A DNA stretch of 64,000 bases from Panicum virgatum. Taxonomy: Eukaryota; Streptophyta; Magnoliopsida; Poales; Poaceae. Below are positions 50,651-61,172 of this stretch, piece after piece. A model generated the notes under the pieces. It saw nothing but the letters and a program-made list of their open reading frames with translations. It was not told the DNA's origin and searched no databases. The position numbers were made by a program, and so were the translations under genes. Location: the NCBI RefSeq assembly GCF_016808335.1, contig NC_053143.1, forward strand, positions 52,731,441 to 52,795,440. Direction: 5' to 3'. Every line of letters begins with the position of its first letter. Within the stretch, counting starts at the first letter, position 1.

Positions 50651-53600
50651 TTTCAGGTAGTGGAAATGGATCCTACGGACAACCAAGACGAGTTAATGCA
50701 CGAGCTCATTCGTGGTAGTACTGGGCACATAGCTCCAGAGTTTGATGAGGACGAGAACGATGGCAGCCAATTTTTAAACTTGCATTATCATGGCGACAAG
50801 GAGCAAGATATTAGTGGGGAGGAAGAAGAAAATGTCAAGGAAGCCGAGGTATAAAAGTTTAGTGATTCTTTCAGGCATCAGGATAATTTTCGATCTGGAA
50901 CCCTTGCTTGCGGGTTATGAAGGTTACGCATACCTGCCGCGACGTCCACTAGTTGCTAGCAACCCGCTTGATAAATTTGCGATTCTTTCAGGCATCAGGA
51001 TCGACGAAGCATAAACGGAAACGTGGCTCCAAGGGGAAGATGGTAGAATGTACAACCATCACGGAGATCAACGAAGCAACCGGCGAGCCACTAGCCCCTG
51101 GTCAAATTAAGACGACATTTGTAAATCAATTGGGATATCTTGTTAGGGAAAGCGTCATCATAAAGTATAAGCTTTGGAAGAGAAATAAAGTCTCTGATCG
51201 ACCTGAAGATATCATGCCAGATTCAGAGAAAGATTTGTTATGGAAAGAGGTGTCGTTGCACTTCAAATTTCCCCCAGGCAAAGCTGACAAAGTAAAGGGA
51301 TGGCATTTAAGAAGATGGCAATTCAGTTCCGCTGGTTCAAGAAAAAATTGGTGGCAAACTTTGTCAACAAGGGCCTCACACCAGATTTTGATAAAGTCTG
51401 GAAGAAGCAACGAGAGTGGTGGAATGAATTCGTGAATTACAAGCACAGTGCTGACAGCATGGCAGCCTCGATTCAAGGCAAAATGAATGCTAGCAAAAAG
51501 ACAAACTTCCATAGACTTGGGCCTGGAGGTTATAAGGTTGCTGTTCCGAAATGAGAAATGATGGAAAATAATTTAATTGCAAAAGGAATCGTACCGCAGA
51601 CCTTGAGTTGGCCCAAACGAGTAAGGTATTACTTCTATGCTCATGGAGGCACACTAGACCCCGACACTGGAATGTTTGTGACTAAGCGGCGTACTAAGAG
51701 AGGCTGCCCAAAGACTCGACGACGCAATGAGGCGTACGGAAGAAGGAACCTTCCAGCCCAACAGAGAGAATGACGAGCTGACTTACGCTCTTGGGAATGC
51801 GGAACACACTGGACGGACCCGAGGCGTGAGCGTAGTTCCATGGAAATATGGCTTTTTCGGAGATCTCGAAACCTACCGAAGCCGATGCAGAAGCAAGGCA
51901 GTAGTGGCAGAGAAGATTCGTAGCCTAGAAAACCGGATAATGTCACTTGAGGCAGCAGTTGGGCAACGCTCGGACCAACCAGCTGCCAATGTGGAGATCA
52001 GCCCCTCTTCTCAGCGTCGTAGCAGTGTTGCTTCCATAGAGCACCCTAATTTGGGTGCCGACAGGCCGAGGGACCCCATAGACGACATCACCATTAGGAC
52101 CCAATGTGAGCTTCTGGTTCTTTATGGGAAAAAACTCAAAGTTTGTGCTGAGGGTTATGCGGAAGTCCAAGAAGAAGGCGGGACAATACATTGCCAGCCG
52201 ATTCCTGAAGGATTCGCCAGAGTCTTTGTTGACCGAATTACTGAAGAACGCTGGGAAGACTTGGACCTCCCGATCCCTATAGGTCCTGAAGAAACAGAAC
52301 TACAACATGTCGTACACACATGGATCGCGTGGCCAAAGCGCGACATAAGATTGGTGCAAGCAGCCACAGATTCCGCTCGGTGCTCAAGGCAAAAATCACC
52401 AACGCCAGCTGACAGGAATCCTAGTGTTGGCCCACCTTCTCCACCGCCTGCACGGGACCCCAGCATGGATCCGCCATCACCAGCCGCACAAAGCGAGCCA
52501 ATTCCGGCATCATCACCAGCCGCACAACAGAATCAGAGTCAGCGACAGAAGGCATACACGGTACCTTCGGTCCAGCCATCTCATAAGCAGCAAAGAAAGA
52601 AGAAAGCAAAGGCTCCAGAAGAGGGAGAGGCAGAAGAATCGCTTCAAACCTTCTTGCTGAAGCGCAAGCTACTGAGGGAGGCTGCGAACAAGAAGCCAGA
52701 AATAGATCCGGTTGCAAAGGCACACTTCATTAAACACTTCATTAAAGATCCCACAAAGGAGAAAGAAAGGGAGTCGGATTATGATCGGCAGATCAGAAAG
52801 TGCTACAGCAACCCCAAGAATCGGCGGATTAATGCAAAGACCGTTCCCCAGCTCGGAGAGCAGTCCAAACAATCGATCCCTCCGTTGATAGTGCCACGTG
52901 AAGAATGTCCCGATGAATCAAGAGATCTGTTGACCATGGCTGGGATGATATTGCAAACTGATCTAACAAGGGCTCAATTGCTTGGGGAGGCCCTAAAGAA
53001 TGCCCGCAGCAAGAAAAAGTTTGCACTTGGTGAACCTTTGATATGGCCAGAGTTGCTACAATTCCTACCAACGAGAATGGCCGAGTTACACAAATGGTAT
53101 GCCGTGCAATCTAAAGCTAATGAATTAGAGATGTTCCCAGCTCGGATTAAAGATGAGCATTTCTGGCGGGGGGCAGATGATGTATATATCGAGTTTGCAG
53201 CACTTTACGATTTATACCATCAAGATGCACTTCACAAGTCCCTCGTCAGTGTATGGTGCATGTAAGTATTGTCTCTCATTTCATTATTTTAGCCTTGTGT
53301 GTTGACTGATCCCCGTTTTTCTTGTGTCCCGTAGGTCAAGAATTCAAATTTGCCGAAAGAAGAACTTCCATAACGTTGGGTTCTTCGACCCCGATATTAT
53401 ACACGAGAAATCGGTAGCGCAAAAGCCTGAAGAAATAGTCAATGTTATATATAGGGGGTTGCGTAAGAATAGCATGTGTCCCTTCATTCTCTTGCCATAC
53501 AACCATCAGTGAGTCGTTCTTTGTTAGCCTCTTTTTTCAATCCCTTCGTATTAATAATACTATTTAATAACTATTATAATTAACATTAATTGGTTGTGCG

Positions 53601-54247
53601 TATGTATATGCACAACTTTCATTGGATATTGCTTTGTATTCGAATTGAGGAGCACAAGGTATTGGTGTACGACTCGTTAAGGCAAGATAAATCAAAGTAC
53701 CAAAATCTCATCGAGGTGGTAAATATTGCATGGAGTCGCTACCTCCACAAACACATAGGCTTGTCCATTGGTGAAATCGAGCCTCTTCGTTGGTTCACTG
53801 ATTTTCCGGTATGAATATACTCTCGCTACTAATGTCATTCGCAATAAACATCAGAAAAATTATATATCGTAACCCACATTTGTCCATAGTGTTGGAGACA
53901 GGAACAAGGAAACAACTTATGTGGATATGCGAGTGGATCAACTCTTTTGCAAGTGAAAAAGGGCAAATGACAGTGGAGGCATTCAATGTACGTGAGCACA
54001 ATCACATCTGCTCATTATTTTAATTCATTATTTTTTATTCTCATGACTTCATCGAAAAATGTGACAGCGTTGGTGGATGAAAGAAGAACTCATTGAAATG
54101 GCTCGGGTCAGGGCAATTCAAGAAGCTATATGCGGATTCCTGCTCGATGAAGTCATAAATCCTGAGGGCGAATTTCATGGCGATCTCCGTACAAGCGTCG
54201 CCAAAGAAGATCCGACGACGAGGAAGCTGATACGTTACTATAGTTGA
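50651..54247 (+). pseudogene. Right-arm CACTA second gene: TNP1/Ptta-type protein with Ulp1-like protease tail
   Basis: Exon (about 50657-50850): MDPTDNQDELMHELIRGSTG and an acidic stretch. Next exon from about 50994: ASGSTKHKRKRGSKGKMVEC, LAPGQIKTTFVNQLGYLVRE. A 1-bp loss near 51300, a TGA replacing TGG at 51553 and a 1-bp gain near 51686 break it, whereas the left arm is open there. 51727-53265 is a 512-codon open frame: a coiled coil (EKIRSLENRIMSLEAAV), a Pro/Ser-rich linker, a Lys-rich block, then MILQTDLTRAQLLGEALKNA and LYDLYHQDALHKSLVSVWCM. Exons 53336-53511 and 53600-53813 give the Ulp1-like tail: HNFHWILLCIRIEEHKVLVY, then DSLRQDK with the His and Asp of the catalytic triad. The Cys block (LCGYY in relatives) is shifted near 53920. 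Last exon ends at 54247. Confidence 0.82.
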
Positions 54248-54454
54248 TGCTTAATAATTTGTAATATCTCAAGTACTTTTGAACTCCGAAGTGTTCCATA
54301 TATGAACTCTATATGTATGTACATATACTATATATATATAATATTATATTAGTGTGATGCGATCCTAATATTAGTGTACAATAAGTTACTAATACGGTCC
54401 TAATACAACACAAATACCCACAGCAATTTGTATAAAAACAAAAAGAAAAAAATA

Positions 54455-54614
54455 TTTAGTGCCGGCTAGTAATACCAGCTGGCACTAAAGTGGCACGTGG
54501 CGTGGCGTGGCAGCGCACGTTAGTGCCGGTCACAATAGCCGGCACTAACGTGTTGACAGGGACCGGCACTAACACGTCCTGTGACCGGCACTAATAAGCC
54601 ATTCTCCAACAGTG
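54455..54614. repeat. Right terminal and sub-terminal repeats of the CACTA dimer
   Basis: Inverted counterpart of 40579-40775: TTAGTGCCGGC/T words in both orientations, then ...AATAAGCCATTCTCCAACAGTG as the terminal repeat. The terminal base is intact here. Confidence 0.9.
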
Positions 54615-55062
54615 TCATGCATCCCAGCGGCCTTAAACCTGACGCTTGGTATTGCAATCAGGGGTCAAAATTTGAGGGGCCATGGATCTTGGATGACTAC
54701 CAAAAGAGGATGTGGAAGGAATGGGTGTTGACGCGCCACGGTGCCACCAACAGGAAAAAGGTCATGGATCACTACAGGGCTAAGAAGAAGAGAAGATTTG
54801 CGCCGAGGCGGGGTGTGGGGTGGGACTCGGATGACGATAACATTATCGACACCGCAAGTGTGGGTGTAAGCAGGGTGAGATAATCCGCTTCCTTGGATTT
54901 CATTCGTACAAGGAGGTCGTCTTCCTGAGCTACGGATATATAGGAGTAGCGTACAACTTGGACACCTCAAAGACCCAGTATCTAGGTGTGTTGCGCCCCA
55001 TCGCTCGCAATCAGGACGTGTTCGAGTCATTTGTGTATACCCCCTGCATGATCAGAGTTTAG
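54615..55062 (+). pseudogene. F-box gene 5, last-exon fragment
   Basis: Begins immediately after the CACTA right end. It encodes VMHPSGLKPDAWYCNQGSKF, EGPWILDDYQKRMWKEWV and an Asp-rich stretch (GWDSDDDNIID). After a frameshift near 54868 it continues IIRFLGFHSYKEVVFLSYGY, IGVAYNLDTSKTQYLGVL and FESFVYTPCMIRV, then stop. The 5' two thirds of the gene (F-box exon, intron, start of exon 2) are absent from both sides of the CACTA structure. The C-terminus is the closest relative of fragments A and B. Confidence 0.87.
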
Positions 55063-55182
55063 TAGTATCTACTGTTGTTTGGTGTTTCCTTCACGAGACG
55101 AGGGAGAAGTTGTACATCATCATGTTATTACATTGAGTTTTGCCACGCTAAGTTTTTGTTTGTCATGGTTTGTGCGTGTAAG

Positions 55183-55620
55183 TTTTTTTTTTTTTGAAAA
55201 GTTAGCGGGAGCACCACACTGTCATTTAAGAAGGAGAGAAGCAAAGTTCCGAGTTCTTATAGACTTGAAATTACATAAAAGGACTTAACTCAAACACTCT
55301 AGAAGCTAAATTAAATATTAAACAATGATAACTCAAATCTTCCGCAGGCTACAGTCCTGCAATGCACCTCGTCTTTGATCTCCTGAAGGACCTCCACCGG
55401 TAATAAGATCTTGTTGTCGAACACACGCCTGTTCCTCGCCTTCCAGATATTCCAAGCACAATAGATCATCAAAGTTGCCTTAAGTCGACGTGCTTTCTTA
55501 GGTAAATGCGCTAATCCTTTCTCCCACCAATCCATCACTTCCAGTCCTTGTCCCGGTACCTGAACCAAATGCTGCGTCCAGGTCCAACTGCACATAAGTC
55601 TTGCCCCACACTTCCAAAGT
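55183..55620 (-). pseudogene. L1-type LINE 3' fragment
   Basis: Minus strand 55595-55311: VMDWWEKGLAHLPKKARRLK, ATLMIYCAWNIWKARNRRVF, LLPVEVLQEIKDEV. This is the zf-RVT / pre-RNase H region typical of plant L1 LINEs (compare ILTLKEEEKL...WWDARNKVNAGE at 2376-2520, same region in another element). It is 5'-truncated and ends in a T tract at 55183-55195 on the plus strand, that is, a poly(A) tail on the minus strand. Confidence 0.83.
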
Positions 55621-56169
55621 GCAGTGGAGTATCAAATGTGCAGGCAACAGTTACAATTATGAATGTTTAAATGATCTGACATGATAAAAGCAGTCGGTGG
55701 TCACACAAGCACAAGGCTCCAACTGCACATAAGTACAGAGATCAACCCTAATAATGTGTAATAATAATACATGATGCCTCAAAGTTTCAAAAAATACATG
55801 ATGCCTCAAGGCTCAAAGGAAAGGTCTTCTCTGACGCGTACTGTTTCTGAGAAATTCATTTATGTACAAAATGGTCTAACGTTTTTCGAGGAGATAATAC
55901 TAAGTGCATATTGCCAGTGTTCCTGAAAAGAAAAATGGTGCAATTCTCTTTTTCTGTGTTTGCTGGCATGGCAGCGAACGAGTCCTTGTCGGACAGAAAC
56001 CTCACTCTGACTGAGAAAAAAACTCTGAAAACGTAGCCAGGTCATGCCCATTGCCCGGACCCAAGCAAGAATCGACCTCGATCGGCTGCCTTTTATCCCG
56101 GCCGGCTCGGATTTGTTAGCCATTGATCACAAAAACAATCGAGCTGCCTTGCGCTTGCGCCTGATCTCC
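55621..56169. other. Intergenic, upstream of F-box gene 6
   Basis: No gene recognised. AT-rich to 55900, with ctgcctttta-tcccggccggctcgg just before gene 6. Frames on the minus strand (55860-56123) are unsupported. Confidence 0.45.
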
Positions 56170-57141
56170 ATGGACACCGCGGTGGCGGCGGCGGCTCTGC
56201 TCGGCGACGTGCTCGCGGCCGTCCTCGGCCGCCTCCCGGCGCGCAGCCTCGCGGCGTCGCGCGCGGTGCGTCTGCCCGGCGTGGCGCCGCCTCGTTGACG
56301 AGCGCCGTCTGCTGCTCCCGCACCTCCTCCCGCACTCGGTGCGCGGCTTCTTCGTCAAACTACGCCGACCACGCGCCGTCGCACTTCTTCGCCCGCCCGG
56401 CGGCCGTGGCCGCGGCGCCCCGGATCGACGGCGCGTTCAGCTTCGTCGACGTCGAGCCGGCGCATCGCCGCCGCTTCGGCAGCCGCTGCTGCAACGTCGC
56501 CGACTACTGCAACGGCCTCGTCCTCCTCCAGGACGAACGCCTGCACGCCGAGCTCTACGCGTGCAACCCCACGACGCGGCGGTGGCACGGCTGGAAAAAG
56601 TACCACTAGTATCGGTCCTAAAGCCCTCTTAGTACCGGCAGTCGCGAGGATTCGAGCCCAGAACTTTTGATCTCGTGTATATTTTTCTTACCATCCCACT
56701 TATAAATTACATATGATTTGATGCAAGATGTTTTTCTTTTGAAGTAACCCGTGAAGACCTATTTAGTACCGGTCAGTAACGCCGACCGGTACTAAATATC
56801 ATCCTTCAGTACCGGTCGGAATTATTAACCGGTACTAAATGGCCGCGCCATTTTAGTACCAGGCCAAAACACTAATCGGTACTAAAATATAACATTTAGT
56901 ACCGGTTGGTGTTACTGACCGGTACTAAATGGTCTCCGAAAACCAAAAATTTCTATTCGGTATTAATTTCACACTTTCTTGGCTTTCATCCGTTCAAGGA
57001 GGTGATCTTCTTGACTGCATTGGGCGTAACAGTGGCCTATCACTGGAACACCTCCAGGGTTCAGTTCCTGGGTATACTGAAACCTAACTATGGCGTGTAC
57101 GATTCATTTGTGTATACGCCGTGCATACGCCCTGCTTGAGA
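56170..57141 (+). pseudogene. F-box gene 6, middle replaced by a transposon
   Basis: ATG 56170: MDTAVAAAALLGDVLAAVLG and RLPARSLAASRAV (F-box). A frameshift near 56265 leads to a stop at 56296. The other frames carry DERRLLLPHLLPHSVRGFFV, HAPSHFFARPAAVAAAPRID, GAFSFVDVEP and ACNPTTRRWH. At about 56590 the gene gives way to a TTTAGTACCGG-rich element (to about 56965). After it only the end of the last exon remains: FLGFHPFKEVIFLTALGVTV, AYHWNTSRVQFLGILKPN and YDSFVYTPC, stop 57139-57141. The rest of exon 1, the intron and the first half of exon 2 are missing, so the element's arrival was accompanied by a deletion. Confidence 0.87.
56595..56965. mobile_element. Transposon remnant with TTTAGTACCGGT hairpin repeats
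   Basis: Four successive small inverted repeats of the form TTTAGTACCGGT...ACCGGTACTAAA at 56761-56796, 56805-56840, 56851-56888 and 56893-56929, plus ttagtaccggcag at 56629. This architecture is that of CACTA sub-terminal regions, with a motif distinct from the big dimer. A possible terminus is CACTAGTATCGG near 56606, but no second terminus or target duplication is visible. Confidence 0.7.
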
Positions 57142-57650
57142 TATCGGAGATTAGTGCCAGCAGTTAAATGTTTAACAGGGCAGGTTAAGATCATGGTGTT
57201 ATGTGTTGGTTCTCTTGATAAGTGTCTGTAACACAGCTGCTGCATTTTATTTAACTGCAGCTCTGTTTTAATGATCAATTCTAGTTATTCCCTACCTTGC
57301 TTTTATCCTTCGACTTATTTGTTGGGAACAGATAGATCCTGAAATGTCAGAATCAAATGTTGAACAGAAATTTAAAAGCAGGGGAGTTACTACATGATGA
57401 ATAGACAGATAGGGATCACAAAGGTACAAACATTTTTTTAAAAAAAATGGATTCCCCAACGTTGATGAAAAATAGATCAAGCAGAATCTATATGAGACCA
57501 TGTACGTGTAAGGAAAAAAAATCGCTCACACGCTCAGAACTTTCAGGCTTCCACACCTCCCATGGAGCCACAGCGCAACCTGGAGGGCTGGAATCCTCCA
57601 TTGACATGAAAGGAGCATCTGATCTCGCTACCTCCAAGGTCGCTTGTTAT
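57142..57650. other. Intergenic, 3' of F-box gene 6
   Basis: No gene recognised; AT-rich with an A/T run at 57430-57446. The hAT element inserted at its right edge. Confidence 0.5.
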
Positions 57651-60600
57651 TATAGATTTTCATCGGGCCCCAGATCCGTGGGCCGATCCGAAGCCCGAAT
57701 TTTTTACCCGGCATGGGCCCGGCCCGACACGAACTTAAAAGGGCCCAGGCCAGCCCGGCACGGGCGTCGTGCCGTGCTTGAGCCGCTCCCTCGGCACGTG
57801 GGCCGGCTCGGCCCGGCACGATTAGCCTTCGGCCCGTTGAGGCACGTGGGTCAGTCTGTGAGCACGACGGCCCACGAGGCCCGCTGGCTCGGGTTTATAA
57901 GGGGAGGGCGACGAGGGGCGGCCGGCTCCCAAACCCTAGCCTCATTCGGTCATTCCCCCTGCCGGCCCGGCCCGACAGACCCGTCCTCTGCCTTCCCCGC
58001 TCCTCGGCTCCTCCTCCCAACGAGCCGCTCCGCTCCTCAAACCCTAGCCTACTCCACGGCTCCGCCACTCCCCTCGCCTCCTCCGCCTCTCCTCACCTAG
58101 ATCCGATGGCCCCCTCCCTTCTCCTCCACCTCTACTCGCCGGATCTGGCTTCTCGGTGGTCCTCCTCGCCTCCCGCGACGTAGCTCGGCCTCCTCGGCTT
58201 CTCTGCTCACGCGCTGCCAGATCCGACGTGGCGACGCTGGCCCTGCACGAGCACCTTCTCCTCCCTCTCTTGTGGCCTGCGATGGGGATTCAAGAAGGGG
58301 AAGGCGGGGAAGGCTGAGCTGTGGTGACGCGAGCCAGATCTTGTTGTCTTGCCTCCTCGACTCGCTGGTCTCCGGTGCTCCTCTGCTCGCTGTCAGATTT
58401 TCTCCCCCTCCCTTTGTTTTGTTGCTTCTCGACCTTCTTCGCCTTCCTCTTCTCCAATCCCCATCCGGCCATCTCCCTCTCCTAGTCTCCGGTGAGGTCG
58501 TCGATGGCAACTCCGGTGCTCCGACCAAAGGTAACTTCGGTTTCCCCTCCTGCTCGCCATCCTTTATTTTTTTGAATTCATTACTGACTTGCCACTTGGC
58601 ACTTGCTTCTTGGCTTCACTTCTTTCTTGCACAGGCCATTGAGGGACCGGAGGCTGACGATAGCCGACGGCGATGACCCTACGTCCTACAAGTATGAGTT
58701 GCGGGCAATGGGTCTTTGCAGAGATGATGAGGAAGACCTGGCTGGGGATGCAGAGGAGTTGCTTGGCAGCAATGCTGCCATCGACCTCGATGCTGACATC
58801 CCAGCACATCTTGAGGGGCAGTCTTCTCAGCCGGCCGGGTCTGAGAGCGTTAACACCTCTTCTAGGAAGAGGAGGGCATCCACCTCTAAGGTCTGGAATG
58901 ATTTCGACGAGATCTATGAGGTAATCGCTGGTAACGAAGTTCGAACTGGTGCTAAATGTAATCATTGCAAGAAAGATTTCAGTGGTAAATCGACCCATGG
59001 TACTGGCCACTTGAGTAGGCACATTCCTATATGCCTTGTTTTGAAAGGTAGATCTGCTCTGCCCCAATCTCAGTTTAAATTTAATCCTGATGGCTCTGTG
59101 CACACTTGGGAGTATAAACCTGATGTTGCTCGCACCCAGTTGTGTAGGTTAATTGCACGTCTTGACCTACCTTTATACTTTGGTGAATCTGATGCTTTTG
59201 AAGAGTACATAACTACTGCTCATAATTCTAGATTTGCTAAGGTCTCTAGGCAAACAACCACTAGAGATTTAGCTAAGTACTTTAATGATCGTCATGCTCA
59301 ACTTGTTGAATGTTTGAAGTCTGTATACTATTTTGCTCTTATTTCTGATATCTGGTCTGGTAATGCTAAGGAGGATTATCTTAGTGTGGTTGCTCACTAT
59401 GTGAATGTTGATTGGCAATTAGAGAAGAGGACCATAGGTCTCAGATTGATTGATGTGTCTCATAATGCTGAGAATATTGCTGAGCATATTACTTCTGTTC
59501 TTGCTGATTATGAATTAACTGATAAAGTATTCTCTGTTACATTGGACAATGCTGATGCTAACACAAGATCTATTAATCAACTTAATCATGTGCTGTCAAG
59601 TTATGTTGGTAGCTTGTTCCTGCATCAGAGATGTGCTTGTCATATCATCAATCTTATTGTCAAGGCTGGCCTTGATGTGTTTAGACCTATGTTGTCTGCA
59701 TTTAGAACTGCTATATCATTTTTAAATTCATCCAACCAACGCATTGCTGCCTATAAATCATATTGTATTGCTGTTAATGCAAGACCTCGCAAGTTTGGCT
59801 TGGACATGGATGTGAGATGGAATTCCACCTATCTCATGTTAAAACATCTCTTGCCCCATAAGAACTCATTCTCTGTTTTTATCACCACTAACCATTCTTT
59901 GATTGATGGCCAGCCACTCTTGACAGAGCAACACTGGTATGTTGCTGAAAAACTATTTGAATTCCTTGAATAGTTCTATGATTCCACTGTTGTTCTTTTT
60001 GGTGTTTATTATCTCACATCTCCATTAATATTGCATCATGTTCTTGAGATAGCTAGCCATCTTAATGCTTATGAAAATGACAGAGATTTAAGAAATATTG
60101 TTGTTCCTATGAAAGATAAGTTTTTGCAATATTGGTGTGACATACCTATGCTTTATATCTTTGCATTTATATTGGATTCTAGGGCTAAGATGAAAGGTTT
60201 TAGCAATATTATAATGCTTTTGTCACAGCTTAATGGAAATAATTACTTCTGTTACTTGACTGAGGTTAGGGCTGAATTATCTGTTGTTTTTGCTAAGTAT
60301 GATGCAAAGTTTAGCTCTGTAAGGATGCAAAGGGCTGCAACACCAGACCCTACAGATAAAGAAAGGACTGCTTGGGGTAAAATCTTTGGGAGTGATGCTA
60401 GTGTTGGTTCTAGTTCTGCTGCTGGTCTTGGTTCTAAGCTTGGTTCTGGGCTTGGTGGTTCTTCCTCCTTGCATAGGATATCTTCTGCTAGTGCTTTGTT
60501 GCATGCTGCTACTATTGGTGCTTCACTAGCTGCTGCATCTGAACTTTCTGCCTACATGGATAGTGATACTGTTAACCATTACGACGATGACTTCAACATT

Positions 60601-61172
60601 TTGAACTGGTGGCATGAACATAAACTTTCTTATCCTGTTCTTTCAATCCTAGCTAGAGATGTTATGATTGTGCCTGTTTCTACAATATCATCAGAGTCTG
60701 CTTTTAGTACAACTGGCAGGATTATCGAGGAGCGGCGATGGCGTCTGGGCCCTGAGATGGTGGATATGCTGGCTCTGGTGAAGGATTGGGAGCTAGGAGA
60801 TGCAAGACTTCAGCATACAGTTGAGGATCAAGAACTGGAAGACTCTTTTGAAAACTTGTATCTGGATGAAGCTGAATTTTGTGTAATTGAACTTGAAATG
60901 TTGTAATTGAACTTTGAACAAGTTAGAGCTACATGTACTCTTTTCCTTTGTAGAGTTTTGTCCTCACAAGGTGTGAGGTTTTACCTACAAAAATTTTTAA
61001 TGAGGCAGTAAATAAAACAGGTCAAATTAGATAAAGCGTCGTGCCATGCCCGTGCCGGTACCTAGGCACGCGGGCCGACCCAGCCCGGCACGACTAAATA
61101 AACAGGCCTGACATGCCGGGCCAGGTCGGACCCGGGCCGTGCCGGGCCGAGCGGCCCAAATGGCCAACTATA
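57651..61172 (+). mobile_element. Full-length hAT transposon, 3522 bp
   Basis: Starts TATAGATTTTCATCGGGCC and ends, in reverse complement, TATAGTTGGCCATTTGGGCC (imperfect terminal inverted repeat). Flanked by CTTGTTAT (57643-57650) and CTTGTAAT (61173-61180), an 8-bp duplication with one mismatch. Sub-terminal regions (57667-57890; 61040-61155) are packed with GGCCCGGC / GCCGGGCC words in both orientations, which are candidate transposase-binding sites. It contains one transposase gene in plus orientation. Confidence 0.92.
58636..60906 (+). pseudogene. hAT transposase (BED finger, DDE core, dimerisation domain), one nonsense codon
   Basis: The open frame follows a likely splice acceptor (tcttgcacag|g at 58635). 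It encodes an acidic N-terminus, a BED zinc finger at about 58890-59040 (KVWNDFDEIYEV, CNHCKKDFSG, HLSRHIPIC), and the RNase H-fold core (YYFALISDIWSGNAKEDYLS, VFSVTLDNADANTRSINQLN, RCACHIINLIVKAGL, GLDMDVRWNSTYLMLKHLL). After a TAG at 59971-59973 the same frame continues: YDSTVVLFGVYY, HHVLEIASHLNAYE, a Ser/Gly-rich insert, and the hAT C-terminal dimerisation region (FNILNWWHEHKLSYPVLSIL, VSTISSESAFSTTGRIIEER). It ends at 60906. The TAG is the only lesion I see in more than 740 codons. The translation start is uncertain: the small exon at 58504 (ATGGCAACTCCGG) would be out of phase, and the next in-frame Met is at 58708. Confidence 0.9.

Larger units (their letters stand above)
40579..54614. 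mobile_element. 14-kb inverted head-to-head CACTA dimer (giant palindrome)
   Basis: The outer ends are TACTGTTGGAGAATGGC (40579) and, in reverse complement, CACTGTTGGAGAATGGC (54614). Sub-terminal TTAGTGCCGGC/T repeats lie just inside both ends. Everything on the left arm (40579-46939) recurs inverted on the right arm (46941-54614): the Ulp1-type exons, the second transposase gene, the GC-rich first exon, the internal TTAGTGCCGGC cluster and the tail of the TNP2 gene. The axis is a perfect 11-bp hairpin stem around G46940, inside TNP2 coding sequence. Both ends are thus the same (3') end of the parent element, and neither arm has its 5' end. No matching 3-bp duplication flanks it (CTA / TCA). 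It is a CACTA derivative that could fold into a hairpin of about 6 kb. Confidence 0.9.

Noticed and set aside
40579..54614. The palindrome as a pure assembly artefact
   Set aside because: The arms differ by three large deletions, templated filler and several point changes, and the axis is a real hairpin with unequal 20-bp flanks. An artefact would give identical arms. Long-read confirmation is still needed.
58504..58530. Short first exon of the hAT transposase (ATGGCAACTCCGG...)
   Set aside because: Spliced to the acceptor at 58635 it would be out of phase with the transposase frame, so the true start stays open.
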